Part shown: in pieces, positions 36,857 to 45,337 of the stretch
Numbering within the stretch: the stretch's first letter is position 1
How the letters are laid out: each line of letters starts with the position of its first letter
NCBI RefSeq assembly: GCF_030406665.1
Contig: NZ_CP129121.1
Span: 1,426,001-1,490,000 of the forward strand
DNA: 64,000 nt
Direction of reading: 5' to 3'
DNA from: Halomonas halophila
Lineage (GTDB): Bacteria > Pseudomonadota > Gammaproteobacteria > Pseudomonadales > Halomonadaceae
Translations under genes and position numbers: made by a program
Notes under the pieces: model-generated
What the model was told of the DNA's origin: nothing
Databases searched by the model: none
Seen by the model: only the letters and a program-made list of their open reading frames with translations

Positions 36857-36886
36857 TGTAAACCTTGTGGTTATGAAGGCGTTGAC
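36857..36886. promoter_or_regulatory. BirA operator candidate upstream of bioA
   Basis: TGTAAACC, 14 bases, GCGTTGAC resembles the BirA operator (TTGTAAACC-N14-16-GGTTTACAA). It shares ATGT-AACCTTGTGG with the site before bioB at 43045. Holo-BirA would repress bioA here. Confidence 0.6.
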
Positions 36887-37009
36887 TGTGGCGGCGTGCA
36901 AGCCCGGTGGACGGGCGCGTGGCGCCTGCGGTACGCGAGGCCTGGAGTGGAAAGCTGGCGGTCAAAAGCGAGGGAGAGAGGATGTGCGAGCCGGATCGGC
37001 CGACTGGGA

Positions 37010-37234
37010 TCAGCGCGCCTCGCCGTAGCTGGCCCCGGCGACGCGGGGGCTGACGCTATGCTCGGTGGCGTGACCGCAGGCCAGGCAGGTGACGCGGTAG
37101 TGGTAGGCATCGATTCGCCGCAGCCTGAAGCTGGCCCAGCGCGGCCCCTGCGGGGCGCGAATCTCGGTGGCGCCGCAGGGGCAAATCATCGCCCAGCTGC
37201 CGCGGGGCATGGGCATCATGGTGATCTCCGACAC
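37010..37234 (-). CDS. Small zinc-ribbon-like protein
   Basis: The 74-residue product has two cysteine pairs, CPCG and CLACGH, about 30 residues apart, consistent with a zinc ribbon. GTG 37234 is preferred because GGAGAGG lies eight bases upstream; ATG 37267 is in frame and follows TAAGG. I do not recognise the family. It is orphaned between bioA and the HNH gene and transcribed leftward. Confidence 0.55.
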   Translation of the reverse strand: MSEITMMPMPRGSWAMICPCGATEIRAPQGPRWASFRLRRIDAYHYRVTCLACGHATEHSVSPRVAGASYGEAR

Positions 37235-37501
37235 GGGCCTGTCCTCTCCGTTTTCCTCCTTATGCATCCTTAGGCTAGGTGCTGGGCGATGCGTGCGGTA
37301 TAGGAGATCGCTGACAGTTGGGGGAATATCCAGATACTCTGTTCGTGACGTCGGGCAGCGATCCTTCTCCTGTGTTCAAGCGTGCCTGCTCATGCGTTGA
37401 GTAGCGTGTGAGGCAGGATGACGTGACATGCGAGCGTTGGTACTCAACATTAGTTATCTCTTATTCTATGGCCTTGTTCCATTACCGATAAGGAATGCGG
37501 G

Positions 37502-38188
37502 ATGTCGACGCCATGGAGCGATGAGGAGCTCAAAGCTTCCGTCGAGGTTTATGTCGAGATGTTGGATAAGCAGCGCCGGGGCGAGGGGGTGATCAAGGCC
37601 CGCTATTATAGGGCGCTGGAGAAACGCTTCGGCAGGACGGCCAAGGCTTTCGAATATCGGGCTCAAAATATCTCGTATGTCTACGCACTGCAGGGGCGTG
37701 CCTGGGTCAAAGGGCTGAAGCCGGCGGGCAACGTTGGCGTTAAGATCGTTGCCCGATTGGAAGCCTTAATCGCCGAGGTAGAAGGGCAACAGCCCTCGTC
37801 TTCTGCCACCTTCGCGACCGAGGTCAACGAGCGTCGAAGTCTGTATCGCGATAACGCTTTGACGCCGCCGGCGGGGCGACAGTCGCCGGGTAAGATATCA
37901 GTCAGTGCAACGGTCTATGAGCGCGACCCCGACGTGGTGGCATGTGTGCTGACTCAGGCCGATGGCGTCTGTGAATGCTGCGATTCACCTGCGCCTTTTA
38001 CTCGGGAGGATGGCAGCCTCTTCTTGGAGGTGCATCATCTCAAACGCTTGGCGGATGGTGGTCCCGATATCGTGGAAAACGCCATAGGCTTGTGCCCGAA
38101 TTGCCACCGCGAGTTGCACGCCGGTTTGGGCAAGCATGAGCTGGCCGCACGGCTTATCGACAAAATCGAGCGGCTTAACGCCTATTGA
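37502..38188 (+). CDS. HNH endonuclease
   Basis: The 228-residue protein has an N-terminal basic helical domain (about 1-90) and a C-terminal HNH nuclease domain with all key residues: C157-x2-C160, H178-H179, N193 and C198-x2-C201-H202. AAGGA precedes ATG 37502. The gene and its roughly 230-base leader use more A/T and less biased codons than neighbours, indicating recent acquisition. It lies 131 bases from tRNA-Leu and splits the biotin genes. A restriction (McrA-like) or mobile-DNA role is possible; no methylase or integrase accompanies it. Confidence 0.85.
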   Translation: MSTPWSDEELKASVEVYVEMLDKQRRGEGVIKARYYRALEKRFGRTAKAFEYRAQNISYVYALQGRAWVKGLKPAGNVGVKIVARLEALIAEVEGQQPSSSATFATEVNERRSLYRDNALTPPAGRQSPGKISVSATVYERDPDVVACVLTQADGVCECCDSPAPFTREDGSLFLEVHHLKRLADGGPDIVENAIGLCPNCHRELHAGLGKHELAARLIDKIERLNAY

Positions 38189-38319
38189 TAGGAGGCCAGA
38201 AAGATCGAGAGGAAACGGCAATAGGATTGTCGAAGCTAAGTCACAATCTGGTCACAGGGGGTAATCGGGTGCCTCGAGGAGAGGTCGTCGCGATGTCGAG
38301 TCAGTGAGGCAAATCAGAA

Positions 38320-38404
<85 letters not shown>

Positions 38405-38449
38405 ACGGGTCAGGCAGGCGTGCACATTTTACGGACGCCTTGCGGCAAG

Positions 38450-39151
38450 TCAATCGTCGTCGGGCAAGTCCAGGTGATCGGCGGCCGCTATGGCGCGGGC
38501 GTCCGGGGTGTCGGCGTCCAGGCGCGGCACGATGCCGAGGCAGGGAGCGTTCAGGGTGCGCTCGAGAGTGGCCAGGTTATCGCGATAGCAGGCGTCGTCG
38601 GCAGAGAAGTCGGGGTCGATCAGGTTGCCCACCCAGCCGGCCACACGCAGGCCGTCGGCGCGGATCGCCTCGGCGGTGAGGCGGGCATGGTTCAGGCAGC
38701 CGAGCTTGAGCCCCACGACCAGGATTACCGGCAGTTCGAGGCGCAGCGCCAGGCCGGCGAGGTCTTCCTCGTCGTTGAGCGGCACGCGCCAGCCGCCGGC
38801 GCCCTCGATCAGCGTCAGCCCGCGCGCCTCGGCCAGCGGCGCGGCAACGTGGTCGGCCAGGGCGTCGACGGTCGGCGTCTCGCCGACCTGTCGGGCGGCC
38901 AGGTGAGGCGCGATGGGCGGCGCATAGGTGTAGGGGTTGATGACGGCGTAGGGCGTGGCCGGCTCGCTCCGGGCCTGCAGGGTCAGGGCATCGATGTTGC
39001 GCAGCCCCTCGGCGGTCGACTCGCAGCCGGAGGCCACGGGCTTGAGTCCCAGGGTGGTCAGGCCGCGGCGGCGGGCCTGGGCCAGCAGGCCGCTGGCGAC
39101 GAGGGTCTTGCCGGCGTCGGTGTCGGTGCCGGTCACGAAATAGGCGGTCAT
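38450..39151 (-). CDS. bioD: Dethiobiotin synthetase
   Basis: The 233-residue enzyme has the P-loop GTDTDAGKT and the LIEGAGGWRVPL motif of BioD. It closes the ureido ring of DAPA with CO2 and ATP. It is the last gene of the leftward bioB-F-H-C-D operon, one base after bioC. The tRNA-Leu gene follows 45 bases beyond its end in the same direction. Confidence 0.93.
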   Translation of the reverse strand: MTAYFVTGTDTDAGKTLVASGLLAQARRRGLTTLGLKPVASGCESTAEGLRNIDALTLQARSEPATPYAVINPYTYAPPIAPHLAARQVGETPTVDALADHVAAPLAEARGLTLIEGAGGWRVPLNDEEDLAGLALRLELPVILVVGLKLGCLNHARLTAEAIRADGLRVAGWVGNLIDPDFSADDACYRDNLATLERTLNAPCLGIVPRLDADTPDARAIAAADHLDLPDDD

Positions 39152-39152
39152 C

Positions 39153-39956
39153 TCAGCGTTCCAGGTCGAGCGTCAGAAGGTGGTAGGAGACGGGCAGGCC
39201 GTCCTCGTTGCGAAGCGCCTCGAAGCGGCGGGCGGCGCGGGCCACGTCGGCGCGCGAGAGCCGGGCGCCGTCGCGGGCCACCTGGGCGCCCACACCCTTG
39301 ATCGAGGTCATCACCGCGGCGAGGTCGGGATAGTGGAAGCGCTCGATGCGTTCCGTGACCTCGACGCCGCGGAAGCCGGCCGCGTGGGCGGCGCGGCGGT
39401 GCCGGGCGGCGTCATGGAAGCCGAGCAGCGCGGCGGGGCGCTGCCAGGCCTGGCCGACCTCGGAAAGCGTGCCCGGCGCCAGGGTGTTGATCAGCGCTCG
39501 CCCGCCGGGGCGCAGCACCCGGCGAACCTCGGCCAGCACGGCGTCCAGATCGGAGCACCACTGGATCGCCAGATTGGAGACGACGAGATCGAGGCCGCCG
39601 TCGGGCAGCGGCAGGTCGGCGGCGTCGGCGCACAGCCAGCCGATGGTCTCGCCGTGGCGGCGGCGGGCCTCGGTGAGCATGCCCGGCGCCAGGTCGAGGC
39701 CGTGGATGGTGGCGTCGGCAGCGAAGCGCTTGGCCAGTTCGGCGGCGAGGTCGCCGGGGCCGCAGCCAAGATCCAGCACGGCGCCGGCGCGTTCGGGCAG
39801 CCGTTCGAGCAGCCGCTCGGCCATGGCCTGCTGGGCCCGGGCGCGCTCGCGATAGTGCGGCGCGGCCCGCGAGAAGGCGTGGGCGACCCGGGCGCGCCAG
39901 TCGCGGTCCCTTGGATCCGTGTGAATGTCGATGGCGTGACTCGGCTGGGCGGTCAT
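39153..39956 (-). CDS. bioC: Malonyl-ACP O-methyltransferase BioC
   Basis: The 267-residue SAM methyltransferase has motif I VLDLGCGPGDLAAELAKRF and further class I motifs (NLAIQW, ALINTLAPGTL). BioC methylates malonyl-ACP so that fatty acid enzymes can build pimeloyl-ACP methyl ester. It overlaps bioH by four bases, matching the functional order in which BioH later removes the methyl group. Confidence 0.92.
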   Translation of the reverse strand: MTAQPSHAIDIHTDPRDRDWRARVAHAFSRAAPHYRERARAQQAMAERLLERLPERAGAVLDLGCGPGDLAAELAKRFAADATIHGLDLAPGMLTEARRRHGETIGWLCADAADLPLPDGGLDLVVSNLAIQWCSDLDAVLAEVRRVLRPGGRALINTLAPGTLSEVGQAWQRPAALLGFHDAARHRRAAHAAGFRGVEVTERIERFHYPDLAAVMTSIKGVGAQVARDGARLSRADVARAARRFEALRNEDGLPVSYHLLTLDLER

Positions 39957-40723
39957 GGCGTGGGTTCCAAGGGCGCCTCTGCCCTGGCCTCGGAAAGCGT
40001 CGTTCGCCCGGGCGCCTCGGCGATGGCGGCCAGCGCGCGGGCGAGCCGTGCCGGCTGGCTGATCAGCGGGCAGTGGCCGGCCTCGGGCAGTCGCAGGTCG
40101 GCCCGCTGGCGCTCTGCCGGAGCCAGCAGCGGGTCGGCCTCGCCCGCCAGCCGATGCACCAGGCAGGGTGGCGAGGCGAGGCGCTCGGCGTTGTCGAGTT
40201 CGGCTAGCTGGGCGAGCCCCGTAGCCAGGGTCGCGGTGTCGGCGCTGGCGTCATCGCCGAGCAGGGCGCGCAGCCGGCGATGGGCGGCCCGGGGCGACGG
40301 CTCGCCGCCGAGCTGCCAGCGCAGGAAGTGGGCGTGGGTGCCCGTCGGATCACGGCGGAAGGCCTTGCGAAACTGGGCCAGGGCGGCGCGGCTGACGCCC
40401 TCGGGGTGCGGGAAGCGCTCGCCCATGCCGAGCAGCACCAGGGCGCGGGGTGCCGGCAAGTGGTCGAGCAGGGCGCCGGCCAGCAGGCCGCCCAGCGACC
40501 AGCCGACCCAGACGGCGTCGCTCGGCAGCTCGTTGGCCATGGTCTCGGCCAGGGCGTCCAGCGAGGCGGGGTCGTCGAGGGCGTCGCGTTCGCCGTAGCC
40601 CGGCCAGTCCGGCGTGGTGATCGTAAGCCCGTTCGGCCAGTGGCCGTCGAGCGCCTGCCACAGGCGGGCGTCGCAGCCCCAGCCGGAGAGCAGCACCAGC
40701 TTGTTATCTGCCGATTCGCTCAT
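39953..40723 (-). CDS. bioH: Pimeloyl-ACP methyl ester carboxylesterase BioH
   Basis: The 256-residue alpha/beta hydrolase has the nucleophile elbow GWSLGG, an aspartate in AGEADPLL and a histidine in EAGHCPLIS, giving a complete triad. BioH hydrolyses pimeloyl-ACP methyl ester to stop chain extension. It overlaps bioF by four bases upstream and bioC by four bases downstream, the standard operon position. Confidence 0.92.
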   Translation of the reverse strand: MSESADNKLVLLSGWGCDARLWQALDGHWPNGLTITTPDWPGYGERDALDDPASLDALAETMANELPSDAVWVGWSLGGLLAGALLDHLPAPRALVLLGMGERFPHPEGVSRAALAQFRKAFRRDPTGTHAHFLRWQLGGEPSPRAAHRRLRALLGDDASADTATLATGLAQLAELDNAERLASPPCLVHRLAGEADPLLAPAERQRADLRLPEAGHCPLISQPARLARALAAIAEAPGRTTLSEARAEAPLEPTP

Positions 40724-41871
40724 GCGGCCTCCTCCCGCTGGCAGGCGGCCAGCCCGTCGAGCAGGGCGTCCAGGGCGTGGTCGTCGTGGGCGGCGGAGAG
40801 CGTGATGCGCAGTCGCGCCTCGCCTTTCGGCACCGTCGGGGCGCGGATGGCGCCGACCCGAAGGCCGGCGTCGCCGAGCCGGGCGGCCCAGCGCAGCGTG
40901 CGCGCGCTGTCGCCGAGGCGCAGCGGTTGGATCGGCGTGGTCGATTCGTCCAGTTCGAGGCCGAGGGTGGCGGCCTCGCGGCGGAAGCGCGCGATGCGTT
41001 CATGCAGCCGGGCGCGCCGCTCGGGTTCGGCCTCCAGCACGTCGAGGGCGGCCAGGGTCGCTGCCGCCACCCCGGGCGGCTGGGCGGTGGTGTAGACGTA
41101 GGGTCGAGCGAACTGCACGAGATGCTCGATCAGCGCCTCCTCGCCGGCCACGAAGGCGCCGGCGCTGCCGAGTGCCTTGCCCAGGGTGCCGACCAGCACC
41201 GGCACCTCGTCGACGTCGTGGGTCCGGCCGGCGCAGCCGTCGCCCACCTCACCGAGCACGCCGAGGCCGTGGGCGTCGTCGATCATCAGCCATGCGTCGT
41301 GACGGCGGGCGGTGGCGGCGAGCCCCGCCACGTCGGCCACGTCGCCGTCCATGCTGAACACGCCGTCGCTGACCACCAGCGCCGGGGCCTCGCTCGGGGC
41401 TCGGGCGAGCAGGCGTTCGAGGTCGTCGAGGTCGCGGTGGTGGAAGCGGCGCGAGGGTGCGCCGGCGAGTCGGGCGCCGTCGATCAGCGAGGCGTGGTTG
41501 AGACGATCCTGGAAGACCGGCGTATGGCGATCGCACAGCGCCTGCAGCACGCCCAGGTTGGCCATGTAGCCGGTGGAGAACAGCAGCGCCCTCGGGCGGC
41601 CGGTGAGCGCGGCGAGGCGCTGCTCCAGCGCCTCGTGAATCTGCTGGTGGCCGCACACCAGGTGCGAGGCCCGGCCGCCGGCGCCGAAGCGCCGCGTGCC
41701 CTCGGCCTGGGCCTCGGCGAGGCGCGGGTCGCGGGCCAGGCCGAGATAGTCGTTGCCGGCGAAGTCGAGCCGGCCGTCTTCCGGCCCCACGGTGGGCCGG
41801 GCGCGCCACAGCCCCTCGGCGCGGCGGGTCTCGGCCCGCTCGGCCAGGCGACGCGACCAGGTCTCGGCCAT
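40720..41871 (-). CDS. bioF: 8-amino-7-oxononanoate synthase
   Basis: The 383-residue PLP enzyme has the lysine in VGTLGKALGSAGAF and the HNHASLIDGARL motif region typical of BioF. It condenses pimeloyl-ACP with alanine to give KAPA. It starts four bases after bioB and overlaps bioH. Confidence 0.94.
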   Translation of the reverse strand: MAETWSRRLAERAETRRAEGLWRARPTVGPEDGRLDFAGNDYLGLARDPRLAEAQAEGTRRFGAGGRASHLVCGHQQIHEALEQRLAALTGRPRALLFSTGYMANLGVLQALCDRHTPVFQDRLNHASLIDGARLAGAPSRRFHHRDLDDLERLLARAPSEAPALVVSDGVFSMDGDVADVAGLAATARRHDAWLMIDDAHGLGVLGEVGDGCAGRTHDVDEVPVLVGTLGKALGSAGAFVAGEEALIEHLVQFARPYVYTTAQPPGVAAATLAALDVLEAEPERRARLHERIARFRREAATLGLELDESTTPIQPLRLGDSARTLRWAARLGDAGLRVGAIRAPTVPKGEARLRITLSAAHDDHALDALLDGLAACQREEAA

Positions 41872-41875
41872 GGGG

Positions 41876-42973
41876 TCAGGCTCCGGTGGCGTCGTAGAAC
41901 AGGGCGTCGTCCTGGCGCTCGCGCATGGCGGCTTCCAGGGCGGCCTCGGTCTTCTCGTCGTCGGCGCAGGTCTCGCGCTGCTCCGGGTGCAAGCCGAGCT
42001 TGTCGAACAGCGCCCGGTCGCGCTCCACCTGGGGGTTGCCGGTGGTCAGCAGGGTGTCGCCGTAGAAGATCGAGTTGGCACCGGCCAGGAAGGCCATGGC
42101 CTGGGTGGACTCGTCCATCTGCTCGCGGCCGGCGGACAGGCGCACGTGGCTCTTCGGCATCAGGATGCGGGCCACGGCGATGGCGCGGATGAACTCCAGC
42201 GGGTCCAGGTCCTCGGCGTGCTCCATCGGGGTGCCCGGCACCTTGACCAGCATGTTGATCGGCACCGACTCGGGATGCGGCTCCAGGCGCACCAGCTGCT
42301 GGAGCAGGGCGGCGCGGTCGCGCGGCGCCTCGCCCATGCCCAGGATGCCGCCGGAGCAGACCTTCATGCCCGCCTCGCGCACGTTGGCCAGGGTATCCAG
42401 GCGGTCGGCGTAGGTGCGGGTGGTGATGATCTCGCCGTAGTAGTCCGGCGAGGTATCGAGGTTGTGGTTGTAGTAGTCGAGCCCGGCCTCGGACAGGCGC
42501 TTGGCCTGATCGACGTCGACCATGCCCAGGGTCATGCAGGTCTCGAGCCCCAGCGCCTTGACCTGGCTGACCATCTCCATGACCACCTCGAGATCCTTCT
42601 CGCGCGGGCTGCGCCAGGCGGCGCCCATGCAGAAGCGGCTGGCGCCGGCCTCCTTGGCGGCCTTGGCCTGGTTCACCACCTTCTCGATCTCGAGCAGCTT
42701 CTCCTTGCCGAGCCCGGTGTTGTAGTGGCCGGACTGCGGGCAGTACTTGCAGTCCTCCGGGCAGGCGCCGGTCTTGATCGACAGCAGGGTGGAGACCTGC
42801 ACGGCGTTGGCATCGAAGTGCGCGCGGTGGACCTGCTGGGCGCGGAACATCAGGTCGTTGAAGGGCAGCGCGAACAGCGCCTCGATCTCCTCGAGGGACC
42901 AGTCGTGGCGAAGGTCCGGACGACTGGCTAGGGTCAGATCAACCGGGGCGTTGTCGTGGGGCTGGGCAGGCAT
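41876..42973 (-). CDS. bioB: Biotin synthase
   Basis: The 365-residue radical-SAM enzyme carries the cluster motif C71-x3-C75-x2-C78 (CPEDCKYC) and the second-cluster ligands in downstream segments such as RFCMGAAW and ETCMTLG. It inserts sulfur into dethiobiotin. ATG 42973 is chosen; TTG 42994 is in frame but adds seven non-conserved residues. It heads the bioBFHCD operon and has a BirA-type operator about 72 bases upstream. Confidence 0.95.
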   Translation of the reverse strand: MPAQPHDNAPVDLTLASRPDLRHDWSLEEIEALFALPFNDLMFRAQQVHRAHFDANAVQVSTLLSIKTGACPEDCKYCPQSGHYNTGLGKEKLLEIEKVVNQAKAAKEAGASRFCMGAAWRSPREKDLEVVMEMVSQVKALGLETCMTLGMVDVDQAKRLSEAGLDYYNHNLDTSPDYYGEIITTRTYADRLDTLANVREAGMKVCSGGILGMGEAPRDRAALLQQLVRLEPHPESVPINMLVKVPGTPMEHAEDLDPLEFIRAIAVARILMPKSHVRLSAGREQMDESTQAMAFLAGANSIFYGDTLLTTGNPQVERDRALFDKLGLHPEQRETCADDEKTEAALEAAMRERQDDALFYDATGA

Positions 42974-43043
42974 GAGGGGCTCGCTTATGGTCAACTGGGC
43001 ACGGGTTCGTGAGTTGACCGATAGGGTACGTAGGCAGGTCGGT

Positions 43044-43796
43044 ATGTCAACCTTGTGGCGTCATGAGGTTGACGACTGGCTGCGCCGCGCGTTGCCGGGC
43101 CGCTGCGCCTTCTGCCTGGCGGCCTGCGAGCCCGGCCGCCCCTGGTGCGCCGACTGCCACGCGGCGCTGCCCTGGAATCGCGCGGCCTGCCCGGTCTGCG
43201 CCGAGCCGCTCCCGGCCAGCGTCATCCCACGACCCTGTGGCCACTGCCTGCGTCGGCCGCCGGCCTACCTTCGCGCCCGAGTGCCGCTGCGCTACGAGGG
43301 CGAGGTGGCGGGGCTGATGCAGCGCTTCAAGTTCCATGCCTCGCCGCGGGCCGGCACGCTGCTGCTGACGTTACTGGAGGAGGGGCTGGAAGAGGGGATG
43401 AAAGAGGGGGTGAAAAAAGGCCAGGCCGGCATCGCGCCGCCCCAGGCGCTGATCGCCGTGCCGCTGCATCCGCGACGCGCCCGGGAGCGCGGTTTCGATC
43501 AGGGTCGCTGGCTGGCCGAACGGCTGGCGGCGAGGCTCGAGGTGCCGCTCATCCTGGCCCGGCGGACGAAGGATACGCCGAGCCAGCGGGGCCTCGGCCG
43601 GCGAGGGCGGCGGGGCAACCTGCGCGGGGCCTTTGAGATGCCGCAGGCGCTGCCGCCTCGGGTGGCGCTGCTCGATGACGTCATGACCACCGGCGCCACC
43701 CTCGACGCCCTGGCCCGGGCCTGTCGCCGGGCGGGCGCCGAGGAGGTCGAGGCCTGGGCGATTGCCAGGACGCCGCCGGGCCACGGCAGCGCCTAG
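43044..43796 (+). CDS. comF: ComF family phosphoribosyltransferase-like protein
   Basis: The 250-residue protein has four N-terminal CxxC-type pairs (CAFC, CADC, CPVC, CGHC) forming a zinc finger and a PRTase domain with the PRPP loop VALLDDVMTTGATL. ComF proteins are tied to DNA uptake and replication repair. An unusual low-complexity insert, EEGLEEGMKEGVKKG (about residues 113-127), precedes LIAVPLHPRRARERGFDQ. The gene is divergent from bioB, and the candidate BirA operator covers its first codons. ATG 43044 is the best start, though the ribosome-binding site is weak. Confidence 0.85.
   Translation: MSTLWRHEVDDWLRRALPGRCAFCLAACEPGRPWCADCHAALPWNRAACPVCAEPLPASVIPRPCGHCLRRPPAYLRARVPLRYEGEVAGLMQRFKFHASPRAGTLLLTLLEEGLEEGMKEGVKKGQAGIAPPQALIAVPLHPRRARERGFDQGRWLAERLAARLEVPLILARRTKDTPSQRGLGRRGRRGNLRGAFEMPQALPPRVALLDDVMTTGATLDALARACRRAGAEEVEAWAIARTPPGHGSA
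43045..43074. promoter_or_regulatory. BirA operator candidate between bioB and comF
   Basis: TGTCAACC, 14 bases, GGTTGACG is a dyad with BirA operator geometry, and 15 of its bases match the bioA site. It overlaps the comF start, so BirA binding might affect both genes. Confidence 0.6.
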
Positions 43797-43812
43797 CGGC
43801 CTTGCCGGGGGA

Positions 43813-44505
43813 TCAGGCCGTGGAGGCGTCACGGTGGTCGACCAGCCGCTCGCCGGCGGCCAGGGTCTTGCGCTCGTGGGGTTGGTCGCGCCAGGGCTCG
43901 GCGAGGGCGGCCCGGTACCAGGCCTGCATGCCGGGCAGGGCCAGCAACCGCTCGACGTAGCCGCGGGCGGCCGCGCCGAGGGGCAGGTCGAAGCCTTGCA
44001 CGCGAAAGGCGACCGGGGCGAAGAAGGCGTCCACTGCGGTGAATGTTTCTCCGGCCAGGAAGGAGCCGCTGAACGTCTCCAGTCCTTGCGTCCAGAGCTC
44101 TTCCAGACGCGCCAGGTCGTGCCTCAGCGGCTCGGAAGGCGTCGTGACCCGCACGCGCAGCCCGCAGTTCATGGGGCATTCGTCTCGCAGCGCCCGGAAG
44201 CCGGAGTGCATCTCGGCGCAGGCCGATCTCGCCCAGGCGCGGGCGTTGGCCGACGTCGGCCACACGCCCGGATGGCGTTCGGCCAGATACTCGACGATGG
44301 CGAGGGAGTCCCAGACGGCGAGCTCGCCGTCGATCAGGCAGGGCACCTGGCCGGTGGGCGAGAAGGCGCGAAACGAGGCCCAGTTCGCGTCGGCGACGAA
44401 GGGCGTCAGCCGTTCCTCGAAGGGAATGGCCATCTCGCTCATCAGCAGCCAGGGGCGCAGCGACCAGGACGAGTAGTTCTTGTTGGCGATATGCAGTCGA
44501 TACAC
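43813..44505 (-). CDS. Glutathione S-transferase family protein
   Basis: The 230-residue protein has an N-terminal thioredoxin-like GST domain (IANKNYSSWSLRPW, TGQVPCLIDG, WDSLAIVEYL) and a helical C-terminal domain. The SSW(S)LRPW string places it with bacterial GSTs that resemble stringent starvation/maleylacetoacetate isomerase relatives, with serine or tyrosine as possible catalytic residue. GTG 44505 is the start with GAGAGG upstream. Substrate is unknown. It is convergent with comF. Confidence 0.85.
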   Translation of the reverse strand: MYRLHIANKNYSSWSLRPWLLMSEMAIPFEERLTPFVADANWASFRAFSPTGQVPCLIDGELAVWDSLAIVEYLAERHPGVWPTSANARAWARSACAEMHSGFRALRDECPMNCGLRVRVTTPSEPLRHDLARLEELWTQGLETFSGSFLAGETFTAVDAFFAPVAFRVQGFDLPLGAAARGYVERLLALPGMQAWYRAALAEPWRDQPHERKTLAAGERLVDHRDASTA

Positions 44506-44540
44506 GGCGGCAGGCCTCTCGCGGGAGGAAGGAAGCGGGA

Positions 44541-45182
44541 TCAATGCGACGTGGCGATCAGCGAGCCGCCCGCGGCCATGAACAGGCCGCCGGTGGCGCG
44601 ATGAAAGCCCCTGGCCCGGCCGGGATGGCGGAACCACTGGCCGAGGCCCGAGCCCATGGCGGCGTAGAGCCACATCAGGCTGAGGTCGATCACCGCCCAG
44701 GTGGCGGCGAGGATGGCAAACTGCACCAGCTGGGGCTCACCCACGTCGATGAAGTTGGGGAACAGGGCGGCGAAGAACAGCAGATCCTTGGGATTGCTGA
44801 TGCCGACCAGAAAGCCCTGGCGGAACAGGCGGAGGCTGGAGGTGTTCGCGGATGGGGGCGCCGCGGCGGCGTCCGGGACGTCCAGCGGCGAGTCGTCGCC
44901 GGCGCGGCGCCAGGCCTGAAGGCCGAGGATCACGAGATAGGCGCCGCCGAGGAGCTTCAGCACGTGGAAGGCGGTCTCCGAGGCGGCCAGGATGGCACCG
45001 AGGCCCAGCGACGACAGCACCATCAGCGCCAGCGAGGCCAGGGTGCCGCCGCACACGGTGGCCGTGGCGCGGCGGCGGCCGAAGCGCAGGCCGTGGCTGG
45101 TGCAGAGCAGCGCCACCGGGCCGGGGAAGATGATCAGGGCGACGATCACGCCGAGGTAGGTGATCCAGGTGAGCAGTTCCAT
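44541..45182 (-). CDS. LysE/RhtB-family amino acid exporter
   Basis: The 213-residue protein has about six membrane helices and the LysE family motif FPGPVALLCTSHGLRFGRR, with GISNPKDLLFFAALFPNF in the centre. Such proteins export amino acids or their derivatives. A cytoplasmic linker rich in A/S/P follows helix 3. ATG 45182 matches the family start; an open frame continues to 45224. It is transcribed away from the srkA gene. Confidence 0.85.
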   Translation of the reverse strand: MELLTWITYLGVIVALIIFPGPVALLCTSHGLRFGRRRATATVCGGTLASLALMVLSSLGLGAILAASETAFHVLKLLGGAYLVILGLQAWRRAGDDSPLDVPDAAAAPPSANTSSLRLFRQGFLVGISNPKDLLFFAALFPNFIDVGEPQLVQFAILAATWAVIDLSLMWLYAAMGSGLGQWFRHPGRARGFHRATGGLFMAAGGSLIATSH

Positions 45183-45337
45183 GGCGTGTCTCCGGCCGGG
45201 ATGTCCGTGAAGTGCATCGGGCACCGTGCCGATGAATGCACCAGCATAGGGCAGGCGCGGGGACGATTTCCAGGCCGCCGGCGCGGCAGGCCGGGCGGCT
45301 TTGTTACCATGGCGTTTTGCCTGCGACGAGAACGCCC

